DNA from: Candidatus Omnitrophota bacterium
GTDB lineage: Bacteria > Omnitrophota > Gorgyraeia > Gygaellales > Profunditerraquicolaceae
Direction of reading: 5' to 3'
DNA length: 33,022 nucleotides
Assembly: GCA_026387255.1 (NCBI GenBank)
Contig: JAPLMA010000035.1
Location: 1-33,022 of the forward strand
Of the stretch, positions 13,868-22,332 are shown one piece after another (position 1 is the stretch's first letter; each line of letters begins with the position of its first letter). The notes under the pieces are model-generated. The model worked only from the letters and a program-made list of their open reading frames with translations. It was not told the DNA's origin and ran no database searches. The translations under genes were made by a program, and so were the position numbers.

Positions 13868-14545
13868 TTAAAACGAAAGCTTTAATTTAGTACCTAAAAC
13901 ATTGATATCCGTCCATTTACCGGAATTTTTTGTATCCTGCAACATATAATAAATCTCACCCTTTAAATTTTTGGTGATTGTCATACCTAAACCAACAGAA
14001 AATCTATTCGTGTTTAACCTTTGGCTATCATCAAAAAGGATAAAAATTTCATCCGACAGATACGGCTGAATTTCAAGCTTTGTAAACTTCCAAGGCGCCT
14101 TTACGGTAAATTTATTACGATATCTCCAGGTATCATCCTTATAATCAAAATGATTATACTCCAGGCGAGAACGGTCATCAAATTTAAATCCCGCGATATC
14201 CCATAATAAAGTAGCAGCAACATAAGGTTCATTTTCTACTAAAAATTTATCCCCGGACTTGGAAAGAACATACCGGTATCCTCCACCAACATTCAAATAT
14301 TTCTGTAAGTTGTAGAAAAAACCTACATCGTAATGTTGATAGTAGAATTCTTTAGCACTACCACCCCAACGAAATTCCTGCTCGAGAACTACTTTTGAAT
14401 CTTCGCCTATTTTCAATTCTTCCGATTCTGTATTCCAAACCTGAAAATCTCCGTCATCATAAGCATAAAGCTTAAATATTGGAAGTAAGCTTAATATGCC
14501 AATAATTATGCTTAATTTTAATATTTCTAACTTCTTTATTAACAT
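13868..14545 (-). CDS. DUF2490-type outer-membrane protein
   Basis: A 225-residue exported protein. Its N-terminus is basic and then hydrophobic, like a signal peptide ending near residue 29 (LYAYDDGDFQ). The mature part starts FQVWNTESEELKIGEDSKVV and contains EFRWGGSAKEFYYQHYDVGF, typical of DUF2490 barrels, and ends LGTKLKLSF with a terminal Phe. Function is unknown. It is 10 nt downstream of the DUF47 gene, so it is co-transcribed with the phosphate transporter genes. Confidence 0.75.
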   Translation of the reverse strand: MLIKKLEILKLSIIIGILSLLPIFKLYAYDDGDFQVWNTESEELKIGEDSKVVLEQEFRWGGSAKEFYYQHYDVGFFYNLQKYLNVGGGYRYVLSKSGDKFLVENEPYVAATLLWDIAGFKFDDRSRLEYNHFDYKDDTWRYRNKFTVKAPWKFTKLEIQPYLSDEIFILFDDSQRLNTNRFSVGLGMTITKNLKGEIYYMLQDTKNSGKWTDINVLGTKLKLSF

Positions 14546-14555
14546 CTTCTTTTCT

Positions 14556-15224
14556 TTATTTAGACTTAATCGCTAAAACCTTAATAAAATCAGCGCAGTC
14601 TTCGATTTTATCAGTTACTCCCTCTAAATATTCTGCCAACTGATAAGTTAATAGCAGGCTAACCGAATCAAGTTTAGCGTGAATAATCGACCCGATCATT
14701 GACTTTTTCTGATCATCAGCTTCATGTTCTAAGAGATCAATCTGCCCACTCAGCGCTATAGCGTTTTTTAACTCATTCTTAGTAAGAGCAACTATGGCTT
14801 CCTGTAATTTAGAGATAGAATTTACAATCAAATCCGTGCCTAAAGAGATATCTTTTAGCACATTCTCCGGAAGTTTGTTCTCAATAAAACCTAATAATCT
14901 AGCGGCGCCATTAGTCCAATCTGCTATCTTATCCAGAGTTTTAACAAAATGCATCAGATCCTCTCTATCCGGAGGAAGCAGCATCCCCTCAGAAAGCTCA
15001 TTAATCATTTTAGAACGTAAAATATCCGCCTGATGCTCACTCTGCCTGACATTTTCAATTGCCTGCTCTTTGGCTTGGACATCATTCTGAATAAAAGCCT
15101 TAACCGCGGCAGAAAAATATGCCACCGTCTTATAAGTTTCCTCGACATGCTTTTTAGAATCCAGTAAAATCGATTGCTCTTCCGCCATACCTAACCAACC
15201 TAAAATATTTCTTGTCTCTCTCAT
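14556..15224 (-). CDS. DUF47/PhoU-like phosphate transport regulator
   Basis: A 222-residue, mainly helical cytoplasmic protein of the DUF47 (PhoU-like) family. Evenly spaced acidic/helical segments such as ENVRQSEHQADILRSKMINE, LMHFVKTLDKIADWTNGAAR and LEGVTDKIEDCADFIK match the metal-binding E/DxxxD helices of that family. Members are usually encoded next to PiT transporters and tune phosphate uptake. It follows the PiT gene by 13 nt. Confidence 0.88.
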   Translation of the reverse strand: MRETRNILGWLGMAEEQSILLDSKKHVEETYKTVAYFSAAVKAFIQNDVQAKEQAIENVRQSEHQADILRSKMINELSEGMLLPPDREDLMHFVKTLDKIADWTNGAARLLGFIENKLPENVLKDISLGTDLIVNSISKLQEAIVALTKNELKNAIALSGQIDLLEHEADDQKKSMIGSIIHAKLDSVSLLLTYQLAEYLEGVTDKIEDCADFIKVLAIKSK

Positions 15225-15237
15225 TATTTCCCCCTGG

Positions 15238-16221
15238 TTAAAGTTTTACAAATAATTTAATTACCCATAAAGCTATATAACTAATAATCCCGGAAATAAA
15301 AGGTGTCGCCAACCAACAAAGAATCATATCTTTCATAATGCGAAAATTTAAAACTCTGATTCCGCGCACCATGCCTACCCCGACAATCGCCCCCACAATT
15401 GAATGGCTGGTCGAAACCGGTATACCAAATAAAGTATAAACATGCACATTCACTGCGCTGGCTAATTGTGCCGAGAGCGCCATACTCGGCAAAAGACGGG
15501 TGATCTCTGAGCCGATAGTCTCAATAACTTTATAACCCCAGGTCATAATTCCTAAGACTATGGCTAAACCGCCGAATATCACACTCATCTTAGCTGTCAT
15601 TACGCCTGTTCCCGAGATAACTCCCACGGCGTTAGCGACATCATTTGCTCCCCAGGTAAAAGCAACATAGCAACCACTTAATATAATCAATAATGTAATA
15701 ACCGGCTTTAAATATTTACGCGGAATAATTCTGTACAATGAATTTTGTAGCAGCCTAAAAAATAAGTAACCTAATATTGCTGCGCCCAGCGGAGTAAAAA
15801 TCCAACAAATAAAGATATCTTTAAGCACTAACCAATTTACCGGGGCTCCTACTGCCAGGCCCGCTCCGGCAACCGCACCGACAATTGAATGGCTGGTCGA
15901 AATAGGCATCTTCCAGTAAGTAGCTAAAATCACCCAGACACAAGCGGCAAAAGATGCGACTAAAGCCAAATATAAAGAAAGATTTTTATCTAGCTGGTCC
16001 AAAGGCACAATACCTTTACCGATAGTTTTGGTTACATGCGCGCCCTGCAAATACGCTCCTAAGAAACCGAAAACTACAATCAGAATAATTGCCTGACGCA
16101 AAGTTAAAACCTTAGAGCCTACCGCCGTACCTAAAGAATTAGCTGCGTCATTTGCTCCGATTGACCAACCGACGGCTGCCCCCATTAACAAAACCAAACT
16201 TACTAAAAGATAAAAATTCAT
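15238..16221 (-). CDS. pit: PiT-family inorganic phosphate transporter
   Basis: A 327-residue multi-pass inner-membrane phosphate permease of the PiT/PHO4 family. Both duplicated signature motifs are present: GANDAANSLGTAVGS near the N-terminus and GANDVANAVGVISGTG in the second half. Each half also carries PISTSHSIVGA or PVSTSHSIVGA. The ATG overlaps the stop of the preceding QueG-like gene (ATGA, 4 nt), which indicates translational coupling. DUF47 and DUF2490 genes follow. Confidence 0.95.
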   Translation of the reverse strand: MNFYLLVSLVLLMGAAVGWSIGANDAANSLGTAVGSKVLTLRQAIILIVVFGFLGAYLQGAHVTKTIGKGIVPLDQLDKNLSLYLALVASFAACVWVILATYWKMPISTSHSIVGAVAGAGLAVGAPVNWLVLKDIFICWIFTPLGAAILGYLFFRLLQNSLYRIIPRKYLKPVITLLIILSGCYVAFTWGANDVANAVGVISGTGVMTAKMSVIFGGLAIVLGIMTWGYKVIETIGSEITRLLPSMALSAQLASAVNVHVYTLFGIPVSTSHSIVGAIVGVGMVRGIRVLNFRIMKDMILCWLATPFISGIISYIALWVIKLFVKL

Positions 16222-16889
16222 CCTTTTCCTCTACAAATATTTACGCAGACCCCACAGACAAACTGCTCAACTTGACGCTGCGTTTGAAAACTTTTCAATT
16301 GATCAAAACACTTTTTATGATCAAAATCCGTAAAACTTTTCTGAATTGCGCCGCAAGGGCATATTTTAACACAAAGCCAGCAATTACCACAATCTTTTTT
16401 ATTTGGCCTATCGATCTCAAGCGGCATATCGGTTAAGATGGAAACCAGGCGGAATTGACTGCCTAGTTTTTCATTTACCAAAAGATTATTTCTGCCAATC
16501 CAGCCTAATCCAGCTAACATGCCTAATCTTCTATGCGAAAGATGCGCGGTATTTTTTTCCCAATCAATAATCTGCGTAGCCGGGATAGGTAGAGCCGCAT
16601 AACCTTTATTTTGAATTATATTTCCCAACTTTAAAGCTGTCTGGTCTAAAAATGAGTTTATTATTTTATAGTGGTGGAAATATAGTTTGGTCGGCTTTTG
16701 TTCCATCTCCGAAAGTATTGCTTGAGAAAGCCTCAGGCCCAAACAAATAGCCTTATCTAAATTCTGTAAAGTCTTAGGAGTAATCTGAAATTCATTTTTT
16801 ATTTCGCTAATATCAGCTACCCCAAAAAGATCCAACCCCTCTTTAAAGCATATTTTTTTTAAAGCTAAATAATTCCTCTTTTTATCCAT
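16218..16889 (-). CDS. QueG-like double 4Fe-4S cluster protein
   Basis: About 223 residues from the ATG at 16887-16889, which follows AAGGATTGGG. A TTG 10 codons earlier is less likely. The C-terminal part has the cluster ligands CGNCWLCVKICPCGAI and, later, CGVCVNICRGKG, and the middle has GMLAGLGWIGRNNLLV. Both resemble epoxyqueuosine reductase (QueG). It is shorter than QueG and lacks the HEAT-repeat tail and typical QueG sequence around the clusters, so another corrinoid or iron-sulfur reductase role is possible. It lies between mnmG, a tRNA-wobble modifier, and pit. Confidence 0.7.
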   Translation of the reverse strand: MDKKRNYLALKKICFKEGLDLFGVADISEIKNEFQITPKTLQNLDKAICLGLRLSQAILSEMEQKPTKLYFHHYKIINSFLDQTALKLGNIIQNKGYAALPIPATQIIDWEKNTAHLSHRRLGMLAGLGWIGRNNLLVNEKLGSQFRLVSILTDMPLEIDRPNKKDCGNCWLCVKICPCGAIQKSFTDFDHKKCFDQLKSFQTQRQVEQFVCGVCVNICRGKG

Positions 16890-16900
16890 CCCAATCCTTA

Positions 16901-16966
16901 GAAACTGTTTCCGACTCAATCGGGAAATGGGGGTACCCCATGTCCCGATTAGCTAGGAAACAGTTT
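16901..16966. repeat. Nested inverted repeat spanning the mnmG stop codon
   Basis: The outer arms GAAACTGTTTCC (16901-16912) and GGAAACAGTTTC (16955-16966) are perfect. An inner pair, AATCGGGA with TCCCGATT-like sequence plus ATGGGGGTACCCCAT, fills the centre. The outer right arm encodes the last mnmG residues, ending ETVS. There is no T-run. A dispersed palindrome or mRNA-end hairpin is likely. Confidence 0.7.
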
Positions 16967-18821
16967 CGCCTTTTAGTTTTTTCAAATAAACCATAAGTAA
17001 AGATATCGCTACTGGAGTTATCCCGGAAATACGCGAGGCCTGGCCTAAATTAAGCGGTTTGAATTTAGCCAGTTTCTCTCTAATCTCCCGGGATATTCCG
17101 GATAAACCGCTATAATCAAAACCCAACGGCAACCTGATTTTTTCCAGATGCTTAAATCGCTCCACATCCCTAGACTGTCTTTGAATGAAACCAGCGTATT
17201 TTACCCCGATAGCAACCTGCTGCCAAGCAGATTCAGAAATACCTGGCTTTAATTTATGCAGCAGACTTAAATCTTTAATGCTTATTTGCGGGCGCTTTAA
17301 TAATTCCTCCAAACTAACTACTCTTTTAAGCGGTGCACAATTGAGCCGGGCTAATTTTGTGTTAATTGATTTTGTAGGTTTAACGCGTGAGTTTTTTAAA
17401 AAAACTAAGCCCTCTTTAATGCCTTTTATCTTTTTTTCTGTTCGCTGATAATCATTCTTGCTTACCAACCCTAAATCAAAGCCCATCTTGGCCAAACGTA
17501 AATCCGCATTATCCTCACGGATAATCAAGCGGTATTCCACGCGCGAAGTAAACATACGATAGGGTTCAAGCGTTCCCTTGGTCGTCAAGTCATCAATTAA
17601 TACGCCAATATAGCTTGAAGTTCGATCCAAAATAAAAGGTTCTTTCTTATTTATACGCCCAGCAGCGTTAATGCCAGCAATTAAGCCTTGGGCGGCTGCC
17701 TCTTCATAACCGGTAGTACCGTTAATTTGGCCGGCGAGATAAAGGTTTTTAATAAGCTTTGTTTCTAATGTCGGATAAAGCTGGGTAGGTTCAACCACCA
17801 GATGTTCAATACCATAACCAAACCTGATTACTTTAGCTTTTTCTAATCCTTCAATGGAATGTAATATCTCAAGCTGCACATCTTCAGGCAAACTGGTAGA
17901 AACGCCATTAAGATAAATATCATTAACCCTCTCTCCTTCCGGTTCGAGAAAAACTTGATGCCGTTCTTTATCCGCGAATTTAACAATTTTATCTTCAATG
18001 GACGGACAATACCTGACTCCGGTAGCTTTAATTATACCAGAATATAGTGGTGAACGATTCAGGTTATTTCGAATAATCTGGTGCGTTTTTTTATTAGTAT
18101 AAGTTATGTAACAAGGAACTTGTTTGCGTTTTATATTTTTAGTCGAAAATGAAAACGATTTGGGGATTAAATCACCGTCTTGTCTTATGAGTTGAGAATA
18201 GCTAATGGTATTTTTATCCAGGCGCGGGCAAGTGCCGGTTTTAAAACGCAAAATGCTAAACCCTAATTCTTTTAAATTATCCGCTAAGGCCAAACAGGCA
18301 GGTTCATTAATTCTACCGCCGCTAAAATGTTTTAACCCCACATGGATCAGGCCATCTAAAAATGTCCCCGGACAGATAATTACACACCCGGCACGGATTA
18401 CACCTTTATCTGTAATTACCCCTGAAACTTTACCATCACTAACGATCAACTTATACGCCTGAGCCTCTTTAATGAAAAGATTCTTTTGATGTAAAAGCAG
18501 CTTCTGCATATAACGGCTATATTTACGCATATCAATCTGTGCCCGCGATGACTGCACCGCCGCGCCACGCGAAGAATTAAGAATGCGAAACTGTATCGCG
18601 CAGGCATCCGCAGCGACCCCCATTGCCCCGCCTAAAGCATCGAGGTCTTTTACCAGCTGCCCTTTGCCTACTCCGCCGATCGCCGGGTTACAACTCATCC
18701 TACCGATAGAATTAATATCTAAGGTAAGCATAATGGTTTTTACACCCAACCGGGCGCACGCCAGGCTTGCTTCGATGCCGGCATGGCCGGCACCGATAAC
18801 CATCACCTCAAAATTGTCCAT
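16953..18821 (-). CDS. mnmG: tRNA U34 carboxymethylaminomethyl modification enzyme MnmG (GidA)
   Basis: The FAD-binding partner of MnmE, which together place a carboxymethylaminomethyl group on wobble U34 of tRNAs, in the cytoplasm. The 622-residue length is normal. It has the dinucleotide-binding start VMVIGAGHAGIEASLACARLG, then SCNPAIGGVGKGQLVKDLDA, the GidA signature LYLAGQINGTTGYEEAAAQG and the C-terminal helical domain ending near ASRISGITPVAISLLMVYLK. The ATG at 18821 has a weak ribosome site and lies only 20 nt after the REP-like palindrome. Confidence 0.97.
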   Translation of the reverse strand: MDNFEVMVIGAGHAGIEASLACARLGVKTIMLTLDINSIGRMSCNPAIGGVGKGQLVKDLDALGGAMGVAADACAIQFRILNSSRGAAVQSSRAQIDMRKYSRYMQKLLLHQKNLFIKEAQAYKLIVSDGKVSGVITDKGVIRAGCVIICPGTFLDGLIHVGLKHFSGGRINEPACLALADNLKELGFSILRFKTGTCPRLDKNTISYSQLIRQDGDLIPKSFSFSTKNIKRKQVPCYITYTNKKTHQIIRNNLNRSPLYSGIIKATGVRYCPSIEDKIVKFADKERHQVFLEPEGERVNDIYLNGVSTSLPEDVQLEILHSIEGLEKAKVIRFGYGIEHLVVEPTQLYPTLETKLIKNLYLAGQINGTTGYEEAAAQGLIAGINAAGRINKKEPFILDRTSSYIGVLIDDLTTKGTLEPYRMFTSRVEYRLIIREDNADLRLAKMGFDLGLVSKNDYQRTEKKIKGIKEGLVFLKNSRVKPTKSINTKLARLNCAPLKRVVSLEELLKRPQISIKDLSLLHKLKPGISESAWQQVAIGVKYAGFIQRQSRDVERFKHLEKIRLPLGFDYSGLSGISREIREKLAKFKPLNLGQASRISGITPVAISLLMVYLKKLKGETVS

Positions 18822-18840
18822 GGGGATATTAAAAAAACAA

Positions 18841-18878
18841 GGGGACGGTTCTGTTTTTAAAAAACAGGACCATCCCCC
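18841..18878. repeat. GGGGACGGTTCT palindrome (REP-like), copy 2
   Basis: GGGGACGGTTCTGTTTT pairs with AAAACAGGACCATCCCC with two G-U-type differences. It shares the GGGGACGGTTCT core with 1522-1551. On the minus strand CTTG and seven T follow, so this copy could also end nrdJ transcription just before mnmG. Confidence 0.7.
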
Positions 18879-18895
18879 ATTTTTTTCCTAGATTT

Positions 18896-19288
18896 TCAAC
18901 ACTTAGAATAACCGCAACCATGACATTTAACGCAACCTTCCTCATGGCGCAGGGCGCCTCCGCAATCAGGGCACATTCCCACAATATTAACCTGCTCATC
19001 AAGATCAACAGATTGTAACTGATCGTCATGCGAATGTTTCATCGGGATAGCCATTGATTCTGCTACAGATAGAGCAGTGGTCTGCGCATTTATCAATCTA
19101 CGCTCCACAACCCGGGCAATCGCATCAGCGCAAGAGAATATCCTTTGGCCCTTTTCCCAGGAAGGAGAAGGACAGCGAATATTACGTAATTGTTCAATAA
19201 TAGACTTTACTTCAATATTCGCACGAAAAGCTAAAGAAACTAAACGTCCGGTTGCCTCCAACTGGCTAGCCGCACACATCTTCATCAA
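18896..19288 (-). CDS. nrdJ: NrdJ C-terminal part, out of frame with the main part
   Basis: A 130-residue open frame matching the C-terminal part of class II ribonucleotide reductase: CAASQLEATGRLVSLAFRAN, IRCPSPSW, SCADAIARVVERRL and a zinc-ribbon-like tail (CPDCGG, then CVKCHGCGYSKC) that supplies the reducing cysteines. It starts in the +1 frame relative to the upstream gene, 23 nt before that gene's stop. The usual 15 or so residues before CAASQ are absent on both sides. It is either a broken gene, a split two-chain enzyme restarted at the ATGATG, or a sequencing/assembly error. Confidence 0.85.
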   Translation of the reverse strand: MMKMCAASQLEATGRLVSLAFRANIEVKSIIEQLRNIRCPSPSWEKGQRIFSCADAIARVVERRLINAQTTALSVAESMAIPMKHSHDDQLQSVDLDEQVNIVGMCPDCGGALRHEEGCVKCHGCGYSKC

Positions 19289-21149
19289 TATTTATCGTAA
19301 CATAGAGGTTACCGCAACCGGTAGAGACCTTAGTCGTAGTTCCAATAATTACTTCCGGCCGGGGCCGCGGGGCAATCTCTTTTTTAATTTCGTGCATACC
19401 TTTAACCTCTTGCTTCTCTTTAGGCTTGCCTACATTTAATACCTGCTCTTCACGGCTTCTATCGCGATAAATAGTTATACCTTTACAGTTTGAATCAAAA
19501 GCCAAAACATAAGATTTGCGCACCTCTTCAATGGTTGCCTCATGAGGAAAGTTGATCGTCTTACTGGTGGCATTATGCACATATTTCTGAAAAGCCGCTT
19601 GCATACGCACATGCCATTCAGGAGAAATATCATGCGAGGTAACAAAAATCCTGCGCACATCTTCAGGGATTTCCTTAATATCTTTTATCGAAGCGCTCTG
19701 AGCGATCTTTTCCATTAACTGGCTGCTATAAAATCCCCTCTGGTGAGCAACCTGTTCAAATAACGGCTCCACTTCCACCAGCTTATCATTATCCATAACA
19801 CTACGATGATAGGATAACGCAAAAAGAGGCTCAATTCCCGATGAACAAGGCCCGGCAATAATACTAATTGTCCCGGTCGGAGCAATGGTGGTCAGGGTAG
19901 CATTACGCATTCTGGTTGTTTGATCTTTTCGGTCATAGATACTTCCCTTAAAAGCCGGAAACACGCCTTTTGCCTTTCCCAGCTCCAGAGATTTTTTATT
20001 TGCTTGGTCTAAAATAAATGACATTACTTTTTCTGCCAGAGCTACCGCCTCTTCGCTATTATAAGGAATATTTAAACGAATTAACAGGCTTGCCCAACCC
20101 ATCACACCCAGGCCGATTTTACGGGTAGCCTTCGTCGCTTTCTCAATTTCCAAAAGTGGAAATTTATTTACATCGATTAAATTATCCAAAAAATGTACGG
20201 CTAAGCCCGTTACTTCCTTAAGCCTCTCCCAATCAATTTCACAACGCGAGGCTACTTTTCTACACATCTGGTCTAAATTTATCGAACCTAAATCGCAACT
20301 TTCATAAGGCAGAAGCACCTGCTCGCCACAAGGATTAGTTGATTCATACTTTCCTAATTTAGGCGTAGGGTTAAACTCATTCATTCTATCGATGAAAATA
20401 ATGCCGGGTTCACCGTTTTTATGCGCCTGTTTGACAATTAAATCAAATACCTCTTTTGTATTAATTCGTTTGATCGCCTTTTGGGAGCGTGGGTCAATTA
20501 AATCATAATCTTGGCCTTTAGCTAATTTTCGCATAAAGTCGTCCGTAATCGCCACGGAAATATTAAAGTTAGTGATGTGCCCATCGTTTTCCTTGCAGGT
20601 GATAAATTCTAAAATATCCGGATGATCCACGCGCAAAATCCCCATATTTGCGCCTCTGCGGGTTCCGCCTTGCTTAACTGCCTCGGTAGCCGCATCATAA
20701 ACGCGCATGAACGAAATCGGGCCGCTCGCTACCCCGCCGGTAGTTTTAACTACCGCATTTTTCGGGCGCAGCCGCGAAAAATTAAACCCTGTCCCTCCTC
20801 CGGATTTATGTATCATCGCCGTTACCTTAAGGCTCTCAAAAATAGACTCCATTGAATCTTCAATCGGTAAAACAAAACAAGCAGAAAGCTGTCCCATTTC
20901 TTTTCCGGCATTCATCAGGCAAGGAGAATTCGGCAGAAATTCTAAATTAGCCATCATCTTAAAAAATGCATCGCCAAGCGCCTTGATATTTTCATCGCTA
21001 GAGGAGTATTGTTTATCCGCAATCGCAATTGCACTGGCCACCCGAGTAAACATTTGTTCCGGAGTTTCAATAAGCTTGCCTTCCTGATCCTTGCGTAAAT
21101 ATCTACGCTCCAGAACCTTGATAGCGTTAGGAGTTAACTTTAATTCCAT
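19266..21149 (-). CDS. nrdJ: Adenosylcobalamin-dependent ribonucleotide reductase, catalytic part
   Basis: Class II (B12-dependent) RNR, which reduces ribonucleotides to deoxyribonucleotides. The 627-residue piece has PNSPCLMNAGKEMGQLSACF, KSGGGTGFNFSRLRPKNAVV, GGTRRGANMGILRVDHPDIL, the active-site NPCGEQ and ATLTTIAPTGTISIIAGPCS. An N-terminal ATP-cone is not seen; the protein starts close to the catalytic domain. It stops at VTINIDEDVCG, just where the family continues toward the second CAASQ-type segment, which is found in the next frame at 18896-19288. The ATG follows GAGGTG. A strong promoter lies upstream. Confidence 0.94.
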   Translation of the reverse strand: MELKLTPNAIKVLERRYLRKDQEGKLIETPEQMFTRVASAIAIADKQYSSSDENIKALGDAFFKMMANLEFLPNSPCLMNAGKEMGQLSACFVLPIEDSMESIFESLKVTAMIHKSGGGTGFNFSRLRPKNAVVKTTGGVASGPISFMRVYDAATEAVKQGGTRRGANMGILRVDHPDILEFITCKENDGHITNFNISVAITDDFMRKLAKGQDYDLIDPRSQKAIKRINTKEVFDLIVKQAHKNGEPGIIFIDRMNEFNPTPKLGKYESTNPCGEQVLLPYESCDLGSINLDQMCRKVASRCEIDWERLKEVTGLAVHFLDNLIDVNKFPLLEIEKATKATRKIGLGVMGWASLLIRLNIPYNSEEAVALAEKVMSFILDQANKKSLELGKAKGVFPAFKGSIYDRKDQTTRMRNATLTTIAPTGTISIIAGPCSSGIEPLFALSYHRSVMDNDKLVEVEPLFEQVAHQRGFYSSQLMEKIAQSASIKDIKEIPEDVRRIFVTSHDISPEWHVRMQAAFQKYVHNATSKTINFPHEATIEEVRKSYVLAFDSNCKGITIYRDRSREEQVLNVGKPKEKQEVKGMHEIKKEIAPRPRPEVIIGTTTKVSTGCGNLYVTINIDEDVCG

Positions 21150-21195
21150 TTTTCACCTCGAATAATTTGGAAGATTAATTTCGAAATACTCAAAC

Positions 21196-21224
21196 ACTAT
21201 AACAAAACAGTTACTGGTTGTCAA
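21196..21224 (-). promoter_or_regulatory. Sigma-70 promoter of nrdJ
   Basis: TTGACA (21224-21219), 17 nt, TATAGT (21201-21196). Near-consensus elements at ideal spacing, about 47 nt upstream of the nrdJ ATG. No cobalamin riboswitch is seen. Confidence 0.85.
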
Positions 21225-21288
21225 TAAAAAAATTTACAAGATATGGTGTATGTATTTATAATAATATACAATAGGTTGTAGGGAGAAC

Positions 21289-22314
21289 TTATCCGCCGGT
21301 AAAAGGCTTGCAGGACTCTCGAATGATCAATTCCGCAGGAAGCAAAATCTTTTTTATTACTTTTTTACTTAAACCAATTAAGCGATTTAATTCTTTAACA
21401 CTTTCTTCGGCCATACGGATTAGTGGCTGACGCACCGTGGTTAACCCTACCGGGCCATAAAGCCCTGAAGGATTGTCATCAAAACCCACAATCGATAAAT
21501 CATTCGGGATATGCTTACCCAGTTCGCGCGCCACCGCCATTACCTCTAAGGCCATCGCGTCAGAGGCAACAAAAACAGCCGTGGCCGGATCAAGAGCCTT
21601 AATTAATTTCTCGGCCGCGCTTCTGGCGGCGCCCCGAGAGTAATCGGTTTCGAATATATACTCCTGCCTAACCGGAATACTATTTTTCTCCAGTGCTCGC
21701 CGATAACCCTCCAAGCGCTTAGCGGCTGCCTGAGTCATCAAATCACCGGTAATATGCGCAATTTTTTTGTGGCCTAATTCAATCAAATAATTAACGGCAT
21801 TTTCCGCGCCGCCGGCGTTATCAATAGCAATGCAAGAAACATCTAAATCATCCACATAATAATTAATTACCACACTCGGTATACCTTTGGCCAAGCTATC
21901 CTCTAATTGTGCGCGATTACCGATAATATCAGAAAAAATCACTCCTCCTACTCCGCGTAAAGATAATGGAGTGCGCGCATCAGTTAAATGCAAGAGTAAA
22001 TCCAGCTTTAAAACTTCACACATCGTACCTACACCACGGATAAGTTCCAGGGCATAAAATGAATAAAATACCCCTTCATAGCGCGGAATAACCAGAGCGA
22101 CAACATTGCTTTTACCGGTAGCCAGGCGCTGGGCAAGAACAGAAGGTTGAAATTTTAATTCCTTAACCACATTCATTACCTTAATGCGATTAGCTTCTTT
22201 GACACTGCCTACTTTGTTAATTACGCGTGAAACAGTGGTAATAGAAACGCCACTGGCCCGGGCGACATCTTCAATAGAAATATTTTTAGAGGGAAATTTT
22301 TTGGTGCGTGTCAT
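21289..22314 (-). CDS. LacI-family transcriptional regulator
   Basis: A 341-residue protein with the LacI helix-turn-helix at about 12-65 (ISIEDVARASGVSITTVSRV, then LKFQPSVLAQRLATGKS) and a periplasmic-binding-like ligand domain (VVINYY, DLMTQAAAKRLEGYRRALE, VFVASDAMALEVMAVARELG, LSIVGFDDNPSGLYGPVGLT). The ligand is probably a sugar. It is last in the run of carbohydrate genes and follows the coiled-coil gene by 18 nt. Confidence 0.93.
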   Translation of the reverse strand: MTRTKKFPSKNISIEDVARASGVSITTVSRVINKVGSVKEANRIKVMNVVKELKFQPSVLAQRLATGKSNVVALVIPRYEGVFYSFYALELIRGVGTMCEVLKLDLLLHLTDARTPLSLRGVGGVIFSDIIGNRAQLEDSLAKGIPSVVINYYVDDLDVSCIAIDNAGGAENAVNYLIELGHKKIAHITGDLMTQAAAKRLEGYRRALEKNSIPVRQEYIFETDYSRGAARSAAEKLIKALDPATAVFVASDAMALEVMAVARELGKHIPNDLSIVGFDDNPSGLYGPVGLTTVRQPLIRMAEESVKELNRLIGLSKKVIKKILLPAELIIRESCKPFTGG

Positions 22315-22332
22315 TATTCTGAGTGAAACTAA

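Noticed and set aside
21150-21288. Cobalamin riboswitch before the B12-dependent reductase
   Set aside because: No B12-box-like sequence. The promoter and short leader leave no room for an aptamer.
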